Shown piece after piece: positions 6,470-14,283 of a DNA stretch of 24,811 nt. The stretch covers positions 1 through 24,811 of the forward strand of contig JARIBR010000101.1 of assembly GCA_029258695.1 (NCBI GenBank), given 5' to 3'. Position 1 is the stretch's first letter; each line of letters starts with the position of its first letter. Both the position numbers and the translations under genes were made by a program. This DNA is from Quadrisphaera sp. GTDB lineage: Bacteria; Actinomycetota; Actinomycetes; Actinomycetales; Quadrisphaeraceae. The notes under the pieces are model-generated. The model made no database searches. It was not told where the DNA came from and was given only the letters and a program-made list of their open reading frames with translations.

Positions 6470-8167
6470 TCAGGACGGGGCGTCCTCGGGGAGCCGGCGT
6501 GGTGCAGCGACCGTAGGTGCGGGCGCCGGGACCCGTTCGACGTTGTCCACAGGCTCCCCGAGCTCGTCCACAGGCTCGTCGGGCACGTCGTCGAGGTCGT
6601 CGGGGGGCTCGTCACCGGGCCCGCCCTCGTGCGCGAGCGGCAGGGCCACCTCCGCGGTCGCCCCTCCGCCGGGCGTGGGGACCAGCCGGACGGCCCCGCC
6701 GTGCGCCCCCACGATGGCAGCGACGATGGCCAGGCCGAGGCCCGAGCCGCCGCCCTGGGTCCGCACCCTGGAGACGTCGGAGCGGTAGAAGCGCTCGAAG
6801 ACCTTCCGGGCGTCCTCCGGGGCGACGCCCGGCCCGTGGTCGACCACGCGGAGCACCGCCGACCCGTCGCGCACGCCCGCGCCGATCTCGACCGGGGTGC
6901 CTGCCGGGGTGTGCCGCAGGGCGTTGGCGAGGAGGTTCTCGAGGACCTGGCGCAGCCGCGGCTCGTCGCCGGTGACCAGGGCCGAGCGCACCGGCGAGCC
7001 GTCCTCGGCCCCGACGAGGCGGACGGTGCGGTCAGGGGCCAGCGCGCGCGCGTCGTCGCGGGCGTCGGCGGCGAGGACCAGGAGGTCCACGGGCTCACGC
7101 CTCATGGGCCGCTGCTCGTCCAGGCGGGCGAGCAGGAGGAGGTCCTCGACGAGCCCGCCCATGCGCGTCGCCTCGTCCTCGACGCGGCGGAAGGCGCTCG
7201 CGACCTCCTGCGGGCCGGTCAGGGCGCCCATGCGGTGCAGCTCGGCGAAGCCGCGGACTGCCGCGAGCGGCGTGCGCAGCTCGTGGCTGGCGTCGCCGAC
7301 GAAGCGCCGCATGCGCTCCTCGGAGGCCTCCCGCGCCGCGAGCGAGGTCTCGATGCGGTCCAGCATCGCGTTGATGGCGCGCCCGAGACGGCCGACCTCC
7401 GTGGTGGCCGGCGTGTCGGCGACCCGCGGGGAGGTGTCACCGTCGCCGTAGGCGCTCGCCACCGCCTCGACCTCGCGCAGCGGACGGAAGGCACGGCGCA
7501 CCGCCGCAGCCCCCAGCAGCGCGCCGGTGACGGCCACGAGGACGCCGATGACGAGGAACCACGCCGCCACGGCGGAGACCGCCCGGTCCACCGGCGCCAG
7601 GGAGCGGGCGATGGTGATCACGACGGCGGACCCCGCCGTCGGGACGGGCACGGCGATGGCGCGCAGCTGGTCGCCCCGGGAGACGTCCGTGGTGAACGGG
7701 GCGCCTTCCAGCGCCTCGGCCTGGTCCAGGCTCACCGGCTCCAGCGCGCTGGTCGCCGGTTGGTTGGGGGGTGTCGGGCTGAGCGTGACGCGCTCGCCGG
7801 CCGCGTCGTTCAGCTGGACGATGTAGTCGCTGGGCAGGTTCGGGACGCTCGTCGGGTCCCCGGCGGACTGGACGACGGCCCGGAGGACCTGCTGGTTGCC
7901 GACCACGCGGACGAGGTCGCCGTCGACCTGGCTGACCAGCACCCGCTGCAGCAGCGCGACGGTCACCACCCCGGTGAGGAGCAGCGCCACGACGAGCAGC
8001 GACGTGACGATCGCGACGAGGCGGGTGCTCAGCGGCAGCTCGTGCAGCGAGGCGCCCACGCGCCGCCGGGCCGGTTTCACCCGGGTCCTCACCGAGGACC
8101 CGGCTCCGGTGAGCGCCCCGCCCACCAGGCCCGCGATCCTCTCCTTGCGGCCCCGCACGGCCCCCAC
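6470..8167 (-). CDS. Two-component sensor histidine kinase (MprB-like)
   Basis: 565 residues. Order: basic cytoplasmic start, membrane segment about 49-75, an extracytoplasmic sensing region of about 120 residues, second membrane segment about 198-223, HAMP linker, HisKA domain with DASHELRTPL (phospho-acceptor His295), then the ATPase domain with the N box (ENLLANALRHTP), G1 (DHGPGVAPED) and G2 (GGGSGLGLAIV). A Pro-Asp-Glu-rich acidic tail of about 50 residues follows the kinase core and is unusual. The GTG start at 8167 comes 1 base after the regulator stop, so translation is probably coupled. The layout resembles the mycobacterial envelope-stress kinase MprB, but the signal is not known. 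Confidence 0.93.
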   Translation of the reverse strand: MGAVRGRKERIAGLVGGALTGAGSSVRTRVKPARRRVGASLHELPLSTRLVAIVTSLLVVALLLTGVVTVALLQRVLVSQVDGDLVRVVGNQQVLRAVVQSAGDPTSVPNLPSDYIVQLNDAAGERVTLSPTPPNQPATSALEPVSLDQAEALEGAPFTTDVSRGDQLRAIAVPVPTAGSAVVITIARSLAPVDRAVSAVAAWFLVIGVLVAVTGALLGAAAVRRAFRPLREVEAVASAYGDGDTSPRVADTPATTEVGRLGRAINAMLDRIETSLAAREASEERMRRFVGDASHELRTPLAAVRGFAELHRMGALTGPQEVASAFRRVEDEATRMGGLVEDLLLLARLDEQRPMRREPVDLLVLAADARDDARALAPDRTVRLVGAEDGSPVRSALVTGDEPRLRQVLENLLANALRHTPAGTPVEIGAGVRDGSAVLRVVDHGPGVAPEDARKVFERFYRSDVSRVRTQGGGSGLGLAIVAAIVGAHGGAVRLVPTPGGGATAEVALPLAHEGGPGDEPPDDLDDVPDEPVDELGEPVDNVERVPAPAPTVAAPRRLPEDAPS

Positions 8168-8168
8168 C

Positions 8169-8894
8169 TCAGCTGGCCGGGGCGAGGCGGAGCACGTACC
8201 CGATCCCCCGGCGGGTGTGGATCAGCGGGCTCACCTTCTGACCGTCGGCGCCGTCGATCGCGTCGACCTTGCGCCGCAGGTAGGAGATGTAGCTCTCGAC
8301 GATGCCCGCCTCGCCGCCGAAGTCGTAGTTCCACACGTGGTCGAGGATCTGCGCCTTGGACAGCACCCGGTTGGGGTTGAGCATGAGGTAGCGCAGCAGC
8401 TTGAACTCGGTGGGGGAGAGCTCGACGTCCACGCCGGCGCGGCGCACCTCGTGGGCGTCCTCGTCGAGCTCGAGGTCGGCGAAGACCAGCCGGCCGGCCT
8501 TCGGGTCGGCCCCCGCGCCGGTGCGCCGCAGCACCGCGCGGATGCGGGCGACGACCTCCTCGAGGCTGAAGGGCTTCGTGACGTAGTCGTCCCCGCCCAC
8601 CGTGAGGCCGTTGACGCGGTCCGCGACGTCGTCCTTGGCGGTGAGGAAGAGCACCGGGACCTCCCGGCCACGCTCGCGCAGGCGGCGGGTCACGGCGAAG
8701 CCGTCGAGGTCGGGGAGCATGACGTCGAGCACCACGAGGTCCGGGCGGGTGGCCTCCGCCTGGCGCAGCGCCTCGGCGCCGTCGGCAGCGGTGTGGACCT
8801 CGAACCCGGCGAAGCGCAGCGAGGTGCTCAGCAGCTCGCGGATGTTGGGCTCGTCGTCGACGACCAGGAGGCGTGCCTCGGTGGTGGGGGCCAT
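8169..8894 (-). CDS. OmpR/PhoB-family response regulator (MprA-like)
   Basis: 241 residues. The N-terminal receiver has the acidic pair (VVDDEP, 11-16), phospho-acceptor Asp57 in LVVLDVMLPDLDG, the conserved Thr (FLTAKDD) and Lys (YVTKPFSLEE). The C-terminal winged helix (about 135-235) has LSPTEFKLLRYLMLNPNRVL, ILDHVWNYDFGG and YISYLRRKVD, ending with the hairpin RRGIGYVLRL. It is the partner of the adjacent kinase. The ATG at 8894 is where the receiver homology begins; there is little ribosome-site sequence before it. The 94 bases between it and the xylulokinase stop must hold the promoter; CTCTCAGG near 8915 on the minus strand resembles half of an MprA-type box but stands alone. Confidence 0.95.
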   Translation of the reverse strand: MAPTTEARLLVVDDEPNIRELLSTSLRFAGFEVHTAADGAEALRQAEATRPDLVVLDVMLPDLDGFAVTRRLRERGREVPVLFLTAKDDVADRVNGLTVGGDDYVTKPFSLEEVVARIRAVLRRTGAGADPKAGRLVFADLELDEDAHEVRRAGVDVELSPTEFKLLRYLMLNPNRVLSKAQILDHVWNYDFGGEAGIVESYISYLRRKVDAIDGADGQKVSPLIHTRRGIGYVLRLAPAS

Positions 8895-8988
8895 GGTCCG
8901 AGGATGCGCCGCAAGCCTGAGAGCCTGCTGGGAGGTCGCTGCAGGACCGCTGGCTCTTGGCCCACCGTCGGTGCCCGGTCCCGGACCC

Positions 8989-10470
8989 TCAGAGACCGTC
9001 GGTGAGATCCCGGACCTGCGCGTAGCGGGCACGGACCGCCTCGCCGTCGCCGCTGGTGTCGGCGGGGACCACGGTGGCGCCCGACGAGCCGTCCTGGCCC
9101 CAGCCCGGGGGGGCGTCAGCACCCGAGAGGACCCACGCCGCCTGGCGCGCCGCGCCGTCCGCCACGTACTCGCCCGGCGGGGGCACCACCACCTCGCGGC
9201 CCAGCACGGTGGCCGCGACGCGGCGCACCGCCTCCGAGCGGGCGGCGCCCCCGATGAGCAGGACGCGACCCACCCGCGTGCCCTGCCCGACCAGGGCGTC
9301 GACCCCCTCGGCCAGGGAGCACAGCAGGCCCTCCACCGCGGCGCGCGCGAGGTGCCCCGGCGTCATGGTGGCCAGGGTCATGCCGTGCAGCGCGCCGGTG
9401 GCCTCCGGGCGGTCCGGGGTGCGCTCGCCCTCGAGGTAGGGCACGAGGACGAGGCCGCCGGCGCCCGGCGCGGTGGCCAGCGCGAGGCGGGAGAGCTCGT
9501 CGAGGTCGACGCCCAGCAGCGCGGCGGTGGCGCTGAGCACCCGGGCGGCGTTGAGGGTCGCGACGAGCGGCAGCTGGCGGCCGGAGGCGTCGGCGAAGCC
9601 GGCGACCACGCCGGACGGGTCGTCGGGCGCGGTCTCCGAGACGGCCGAGACCGTCCCCGAGGTGCCCAGCGAGACGATGACGTCACCCGGTTGCGCGGCC
9701 AGGCCCAGCGCCGCGGCGGCGTTGTCGCCGGTGCCCGGCCCGAGGACGGCACCCGGCGCCGCGCCCCACGACGGGTCGACCGGCGCGCAACGCTCGGAGG
9801 GGCCAGCCACCCGCGGCAGCGCCGGGCTGCGCCCGCGCGTCGCCAGCTCCAGGAGGTCCCTGCGGTACTCACCGGTGCGCGCGGAGAAGTACGCGGTGCC
9901 CGAGGCGTCCCCGGCGTCGGTGACCAGGTCCTCGAGCCCGACCGACGCCGAACCGGCCCCGGCGAGGCGCCACGACAGCCAGTCGTGGGGCAGCGCGACG
10001 GCCGCCGCCGCGTCGGCGTTGGCGGGCTCGTGGTCCGCGAGCCACCGCAGCTTCGCGCCGGTGAAGGAGGCGAGCGGCACCACGCCCACGGCGTCGGCGA
10101 AGCGGCGGCGCCCCCGGTCCTCGTCACCGTCCCCGAGGTCGCGCACGAGGTCGGCGGCGGCGCCCGCGCTGCGGGTGTCGTTCCACAGCAGCGCCTCGCG
10201 CACCACCGCGCCTTGGCTGTCGAGGGCGACCATCCCGTGCTGCTGGCCGCCGACAGAGACCGCCTCCACGCCGCCGAGGCCGCCCGCGTCGTCGATCGCG
10301 GCGCGCAGCGCCTCCTCCCAGCGGTCCGGGTGCACCTCGGTGCCCTCGGGGTGGCTCGCGCGTCCCTCGCGCACGAGCTCGCCGGTGGCGGCGTCGCGCA
10401 CGACGACCTTGCAGGCCTGCGTCGAGGAGTCGACGCCGGCGACGAGGGGGGCGCCCACGGCTGCGCTCAC
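8989..10470 (-). CDS. xylB: Xylulokinase (FGGY family)
   Basis: 493 residues, full length for the family. It phosphorylates D-xylulose with ATP to xylulose 5-phosphate, feeding the pentose phosphate pathway. Marks: [13 protein letters not shown] (N-terminal ATP-fold loop), [32 protein letters not shown] holding the catalytic-type Asp, and the C-terminal nucleotide-site [11 protein letters not shown]. The GTG start at 10470 overlaps the stop of the HtrA-like gene (GTGA), implying coupled translation. No xylose isomerase, transporter or regulator is nearby, so the true substrate could be another pentulose. Confidence 0.92.
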   Translation of the reverse strand: MSAAVGAPLVAGVDSSTQACKVVVRDAATGELVREGRASHPEGTEVHPDRWEEALRAAIDDAGGLGGVEAVSVGGQQHGMVALDSQGAVVREALLWNDTRSAGAAADLVRDLGDGDEDRGRRRFADAVGVVPLASFTGAKLRWLADHEPANADAAAAVALPHDWLSWRLAGAGSASVGLEDLVTDAGDASGTAYFSARTGEYRRDLLELATRGRSPALPRVAGPSERCAPVDPSWGAAPGAVLGPGTGDNAAAALGLAAQPGDVIVSLGTSGTVSAVSETAPDDPSGVVAGFADASGRQLPLVATLNAARVLSATAALLGVDLDELSRLALATAPGAGGLVLVPYLEGERTPDRPEATGALHGMTLATMTPGHLARAAVEGLLCSLAEGVDALVGQGTRVGRVLLIGGAARSEAVRRVAATVLGREVVVPPPGEYVADGAARQAAWVLSGADAPPGWGQDGSSGATVVPADTSGDGEAVRARYAQVRDLTDGL

Positions 10471-11915
10471 TGCTCCTGGGCGCCGAGCTGGACGGTGACG
10501 TCCTGCTCCTGGCCGTCGCGGACCAGCGTGAGGGTCATCCGGTCGTCGGGCGCGCGCTCGCGGACGATCGCGATGAGGGAGTCCGGGCCCGGGGTGGGCA
10601 CGTCGTCCGCCGCGACGATCTCGTCGCCCTCCAGCAGGCCGGCCTCGGCAGCCGCGCTGCCCGGCTCCACGGAGGTGACGGTGGCGGCCAGGCGGGTGGT
10701 GCCGTCCTCGGTGGTGGGCGTCCCTGCCTGGGTGGCGAGGTTCACCCCGAGCCGGGCGTGGGTGGCGGTGCCCTCGGCGACGAGCTCGGCGGAGACGCGC
10801 TTGGCCTCGTCGGCGGGGATGGCGAACCCGAGCCCGACGGAGCCTGCCGCGCCGGCCCCGGCGCCGGCCGAGGGGCTCGCGATCGAGGAGTTGATGCCGA
10901 TGACCCGTCCCGTGGCGTCGACCAGCGGCCCGCCGGAGTTGCCCGCGTTGATCGCGGTGTCGGTCTGGATGGCGTTGGTGACGACGAAGCCGTCGCTGCC
11001 CTGGCCGCCCTGGCCGCCCTGGCCGCCGAAGGGGCTCGGCTGCGTCTCCTGCCCGGCCACGGGGGTGATCACCGGGCGGTTCAGCGCCGAGACGATGCCG
11101 GTGGTCACCGTGTCCGACAGGCCCAGGGGGTTGCCGACGGCCATGACCTGCTGGCCCACCTGGACCTCGGAGGAGCGGCCGAACACGGCGGGGGTGAGGT
11201 CGTCCGGGGCCTCGCGGACCTGCAGGACCGCGAGGTCGGTGCTGGGGTCGGTGCCGACGATGTCCGCGGCGTACAGCCGCCCGTCGGACAGCGTCACCTG
11301 GATCTCGCCCTGCGGGCCCCCGGCGGTGGCGACGTGGTTGTTGGTCAGCACGTGCCCGAGCTTGTCGACGACCACCCCGGTGCCCTCACCGCCGCCCTGC
11401 AGGCCCGCGACGCGGATGCTGACCACCGACGGCTTGACGCGCTGGGCGAGGGTGTTCCAGTTGACGGCCTCGGTGATCGGGACCGACTGCGCGGGGTCGG
11501 CGCTCTGCGCGGGCTCGCTGGAGGTCGCGGCGGTCTGGTCGACCACGGGGGGGTCGGGGCGGGTGGCGAACCCGATCGCCGTGGCCAGGCCGCCGGCGAG
11601 CAGGGCGGCGACCAGCGCGACGACGATGACCCCTCCCCAGCCCGGGCCCCGGCGCGGGGCCCGGGTCTCGGGGGCCGGCGCGGGCGGGCCCGCGTCCGGG
11701 GAGCGATCCTGGGCTGGGCTCCCCACCCAGCCCGAGCCGGCCGGGGGCGCCCACGACCCGCCCTGGTCCGCGCCCGCGCCCGCACCTGCGGGCTCCGGCG
11801 CTGCGGCGCTCTGGCGGCCGGACCCCTGGGCACCGGGGTGCTGCCCCTGCGGCGGCTCGCCCACGGGCCCGTGGTCGTCGCCGGGCCGTGCGCCGGGGTC
11901 GTCCGGAGTCGTCAT
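10467..11915 (-). CDS. Membrane-anchored HtrA/DegP-like serine protease with PDZ domain
   Basis: 482 residues. A disordered Pro/Gly/Ala-rich cytoplasmic part (1-92) precedes one membrane segment (about 94-116). The trypsin-like domain follows outside the membrane with His194 (TNNHVAT), Asp227 (STDLAVL) and Ser327 (GNSGGPL), so the triad is complete. A PDZ domain covers about 387-480 ([20 protein letters not shown]). The family degrades or refolds damaged envelope proteins. [11 protein letters not shown] loop (298-307) lies before the Ser strand. The ATG at 11915 gives a normal MTTPDD start; upstream codons do not look coding. The gene runs into xylB with a 4-base overlap. The 97-base gap upstream contains no gene. 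Confidence 0.93.
   Translation of the reverse strand: MTTPDDPGARPGDDHGPVGEPPQGQHPGAQGSGRQSAAAPEPAGAGAGADQGGSWAPPAGSGWVGSPAQDRSPDAGPPAPAPETRAPRRGPGWGGVIVVALVAALLAGGLATAIGFATRPDPPVVDQTAATSSEPAQSADPAQSVPITEAVNWNTLAQRVKPSVVSIRVAGLQGGGEGTGVVVDKLGHVLTNNHVATAGGPQGEIQVTLSDGRLYAADIVGTDPSTDLAVLQVREAPDDLTPAVFGRSSEVQVGQQVMAVGNPLGLSDTVTTGIVSALNRPVITPVAGQETQPSPFGGQGGQGGQGSDGFVVTNAIQTDTAINAGNSGGPLVDATGRVIGINSSIASPSAGAGAGAAGSVGLGFAIPADEAKRVSAELVAEGTATHARLGVNLATQAGTPTTEDGTTRLAATVTSVEPGSAAAEAGLLEGDEIVAADDVPTPGPDSLIAIVRERAPDDRMTLTLVRDGQEQDVTVQLGAQEQ
11001..11027 (-). repeat. Three 9-base tandem repeats in the protease gene
   Basis: CTGGCCGCC is repeated exactly three times on the plus strand. On the coding strand it gives the Gly-Gly-Gln repeats of the protease loop. 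Length changes of whole units would keep the frame. Confidence 0.85.
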
Positions 11916-12012
11916 GGGCTCGATGGTGCGCGAACCCACTGGGCGTCGGGTGGACCTTCCCTGGGAGCGGCCTGGCAACGGCGACTCTCTGGTGCCAACC
12001 GGAGGCGGTGCG

Positions 12013-13668
12013 TCATGACTCGACGACCTCGGACGGGAGGTCGTCGGCGTCGACGATGCGGTAGGCGTAGCCCTGCTCGGCGAGGAAGCGCTGGCGGTGG
12101 GCGGCGAACTCCTGGTCGGCGGTGTCGCGGGAGACCACGGTGTAGAACCGCGCGGTCCGACCGTCGGCCTTGGGCCGCAGCACCCGCCCGAGGCGCTGGG
12201 CCTCCTCCTGGCGGGACCCGAACGAGCCGGAGACCTGGATCGCCACCGACGCCTCGGGCAGGTCGACGGAGAAGTTCGCCACCTTGGAGACCACGAGCAC
12301 CCGCACCTCGCCGGTGCGGAAGGCGGCGAACAACCGCTGGCGCTCCGCGACGGTCGTGGCCCCGGTGATGACGGGTGCGTCGAGGCGGTCCCCGAGGTCC
12401 TCGAGCTGGTCGAGGTACTGGCCGATGACGAGCACCTGCTGGTCGCGGTGGCTCTCGACGAGCCGCTCGACCACGCGGGACTTGGTGGTCGACGTGGCGC
12501 CGAGGCGGTAGCGCTCCTCCGGCTCCGCGGTGGCGTAGGCCATGCGCTCGGCGTCGGGGAGGGTGACGCGCACCTCGACGCAGTCCGCCGGGGCGATCCA
12601 GCCCTGCGCCTCGATGTCGCGCCACGGGGCGTCGTAGCGCTTGGGCCCGATGAGCGAGAACACCTCGCCCTCGCGCCCGTCCTCGCGGACCAGCGTCGCG
12701 GTGAGCCCGAGGCGGCGGCGCGCCTGCAGGTCGGCGGTCATCCGGAATACCGGTGCGGGCAGCAGGTGCACCTCGTCGTAGAGGATCAGGCCCCAGTCCC
12801 GCGCGTCGAAGAGCTCCAGGTGCGGGTAGACGCCCTTGCGCTTGGTCGTCACCACCTGGTAGGTCGCGATGGTGACCGGACGGATCTCCTTGCGCTGGCC
12901 GGAGTACTCGCCGATCTCGTCCTCGGTGAGGCTCGTGCGCGCCAACAGCTCCTCGCGCCACTGCCGGGCCGCGACGGTGTTGGTCACGAGGATGAGCGTG
13001 GTCGCCGACGCCCGCGCCATCGCGCCGGCCCCCACGAGGGTCTTCCCGGCGCCGCACGGCAGCACGACGACGCCGGACCCGCCGTCCCAGAACCCGTCGA
13101 CGGCCTGGCGCTGGTAGGGGCGCATCGACCAGCTCGACTCGTCGAGCGCGATGGGGTGGGCCTCGCCGTCGACGTAGCCGGCAAGGTCCTCGGCGGGCCA
13201 GCCCAGCTTGAGGAGGGCCGCCTTGAGGTGCCCGCGCTCGGAGGCGTGCACGACGACGGAGTCCGCGTCGAGGCGGGCGCCGAGCATCGGCGCGACCCTC
13301 TTGCTGCGCACCACCTCCTCGAGCACGGCGGCGTCGTGGCTGCGCAGGACCAGGCCGTGGGCGGGGTCCTTGGTGAGCTGGAGGCGTCCGTAGCGGTCCA
13401 TCGTCTCGGCGACGTCGACGAGCAGGCCGTGCGGGACGGGGTAGCGGGAGTGCTCGAGCAGGGCGTCGACCACGGCCTCGGCGTCGTGCCCCGCGGCGCG
13501 CGCGTTCCACAGGCCGAGCGCGGTGATGCGGTAGGTGTGCACGTGCTCGGGGGAGCGCTCGAGCTCGGCGAAGGGCGCGATGGCCTTGCGGGCCGCGCCC
13601 GAGGCCGGGTGGTCGACCTCGAGGAGGAGCGACTTGTCGCTCTGGACGATCAGGGGCCCGTCGCTCAC
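12013..13668 (-). CDS. XPB/Rad25-type DNA repair helicase
   Basis: 551 residues, superfamily 2 helicase of the bacterial XPB type, an ATP-dependent DNA translocase related to the TFIIH subunit. The N-terminal about 110 residues form the XPB/Ssl2-like N-terminal domain (LIVQSDKSLLLEVDH, ERSPEHVHTYRIT). Motor motifs: Walker A LPCGAGKTLVG, DEVH box (LILYDEVHLL), motif III with the XPB-specific RED triplet (LTATLVRED), and motif VI QRLGRVLRP. The GTG start at 13668 overlaps the upstream membrane-protein stop (GTGA). A protein sharing its N-terminal domain is encoded at 16662-19148, a pairing common in actinobacteria. Confidence 0.95.
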   Translation of the reverse strand: MSDGPLIVQSDKSLLLEVDHPASGAARKAIAPFAELERSPEHVHTYRITALGLWNARAAGHDAEAVVDALLEHSRYPVPHGLLVDVAETMDRYGRLQLTKDPAHGLVLRSHDAAVLEEVVRSKRVAPMLGARLDADSVVVHASERGHLKAALLKLGWPAEDLAGYVDGEAHPIALDESSWSMRPYQRQAVDGFWDGGSGVVVLPCGAGKTLVGAGAMARASATTLILVTNTVAARQWREELLARTSLTEDEIGEYSGQRKEIRPVTIATYQVVTTKRKGVYPHLELFDARDWGLILYDEVHLLPAPVFRMTADLQARRRLGLTATLVREDGREGEVFSLIGPKRYDAPWRDIEAQGWIAPADCVEVRVTLPDAERMAYATAEPEERYRLGATSTTKSRVVERLVESHRDQQVLVIGQYLDQLEDLGDRLDAPVITGATTVAERQRLFAAFRTGEVRVLVVSKVANFSVDLPEASVAIQVSGSFGSRQEEAQRLGRVLRPKADGRTARFYTVVSRDTADQEFAAHRQRFLAEQGYAYRIVDADDLPSEVVES

Positions 13669-14141
13669 GGGGCGCCCAGCGCGGAGGCGGTGAGGGCGAT
13701 GGTGCCCGGCTCGTAGGAGCCGCCGTCGACGCCGGGGCCGGCGCTGACGAAGGCGATGAAGGCCGCGACGGCGAGCGAGATCAGCAGGACCGTGAGCGCC
13801 GCGAGCACGGCGTAGACGATCCACCCGATCCTCGTCAGCCGCCTCGAGCGCGGCACGTCGTCGCGCGCCACCACGGCGAGCACCGCGAGGACCACGGGGG
13901 CTGCCCACACCAGGCCCAGGCCGGTCCAGACGAAGGCCAGCAGCCCCAGGCCGCCGAGGACGAGCAGCACGACCGCCGAGGTCGGCGTCGGTGAGCCCTG
14001 CTGGGGGGACCTCGGTGGGGGGGCGCTGCCGTGCGGGACCCCCGTGTACGGCCCCGGGTATCCTCCCTGCTCGTCCCGGGGTGAGGCTGGCTGCGCCGGT
14101 CCCCAACGGTCGTCGGGCGGCTCGTGGTGGACCTGGCTCAT
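13665..14141 (-). CDS. Small membrane protein, unknown function
   Basis: 158 residues. The first about 50 residues are polar and Pro/Gly-rich (cytoplasmic tail of the kind seen in many actinobacterial DUF4190-like proteins). Then come two or three hydrophobic stretches (SAVVLLVLGGLGLLAFVWTG plus the adjoining LVWAAPVVLAVLAVVA; and WIVYAVLAALTVLLISLAVA). I do not recognise a catalytic motif. It overlaps the XPB helicase start by 4 bases, so the two are almost surely co-translated, but no physical role in repair can be claimed. TATCCT at 14216-14211 on the minus strand could be its -10 element. Confidence 0.8.
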   Translation of the reverse strand: MSQVHHEPPDDRWGPAQPASPRDEQGGYPGPYTGVPHGSAPPPRSPQQGSPTPTSAVVLLVLGGLGLLAFVWTGLGLVWAAPVVLAVLAVVARDDVPRSRRLTRIGWIVYAVLAALTVLLISLAVAAFIAFVSAGPGVDGGSYEPGTIALTASALGAP

Positions 14142-14283
14142 CGCTGGATCACTGCTGGCTCACGGTTGGCTCCTGGGGGTGGGGATGGGTGCGCCGACGC
14201 GCAACACACCAGGATACCGGCGGAGCGCCGGCCCCGGCCACGTGCTTCAGGTGATCGACGACCGTGCCGATGCGGTGGTGGTG

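Noticed and set aside
8902..8990. MprA autoregulatory box upstream of the response regulator
   Set aside because: Only a single CTCTCAGG-like half is clear; a proper pair of repeats with fixed spacing is not seen.
8602..12018. Plus-strand open frame of over 1100 codons opposite the regulator, xylB and the HtrA-like protease
   Set aside because: Shadow of genes with complete catalytic motifs on the minus strand; no motif of its own.
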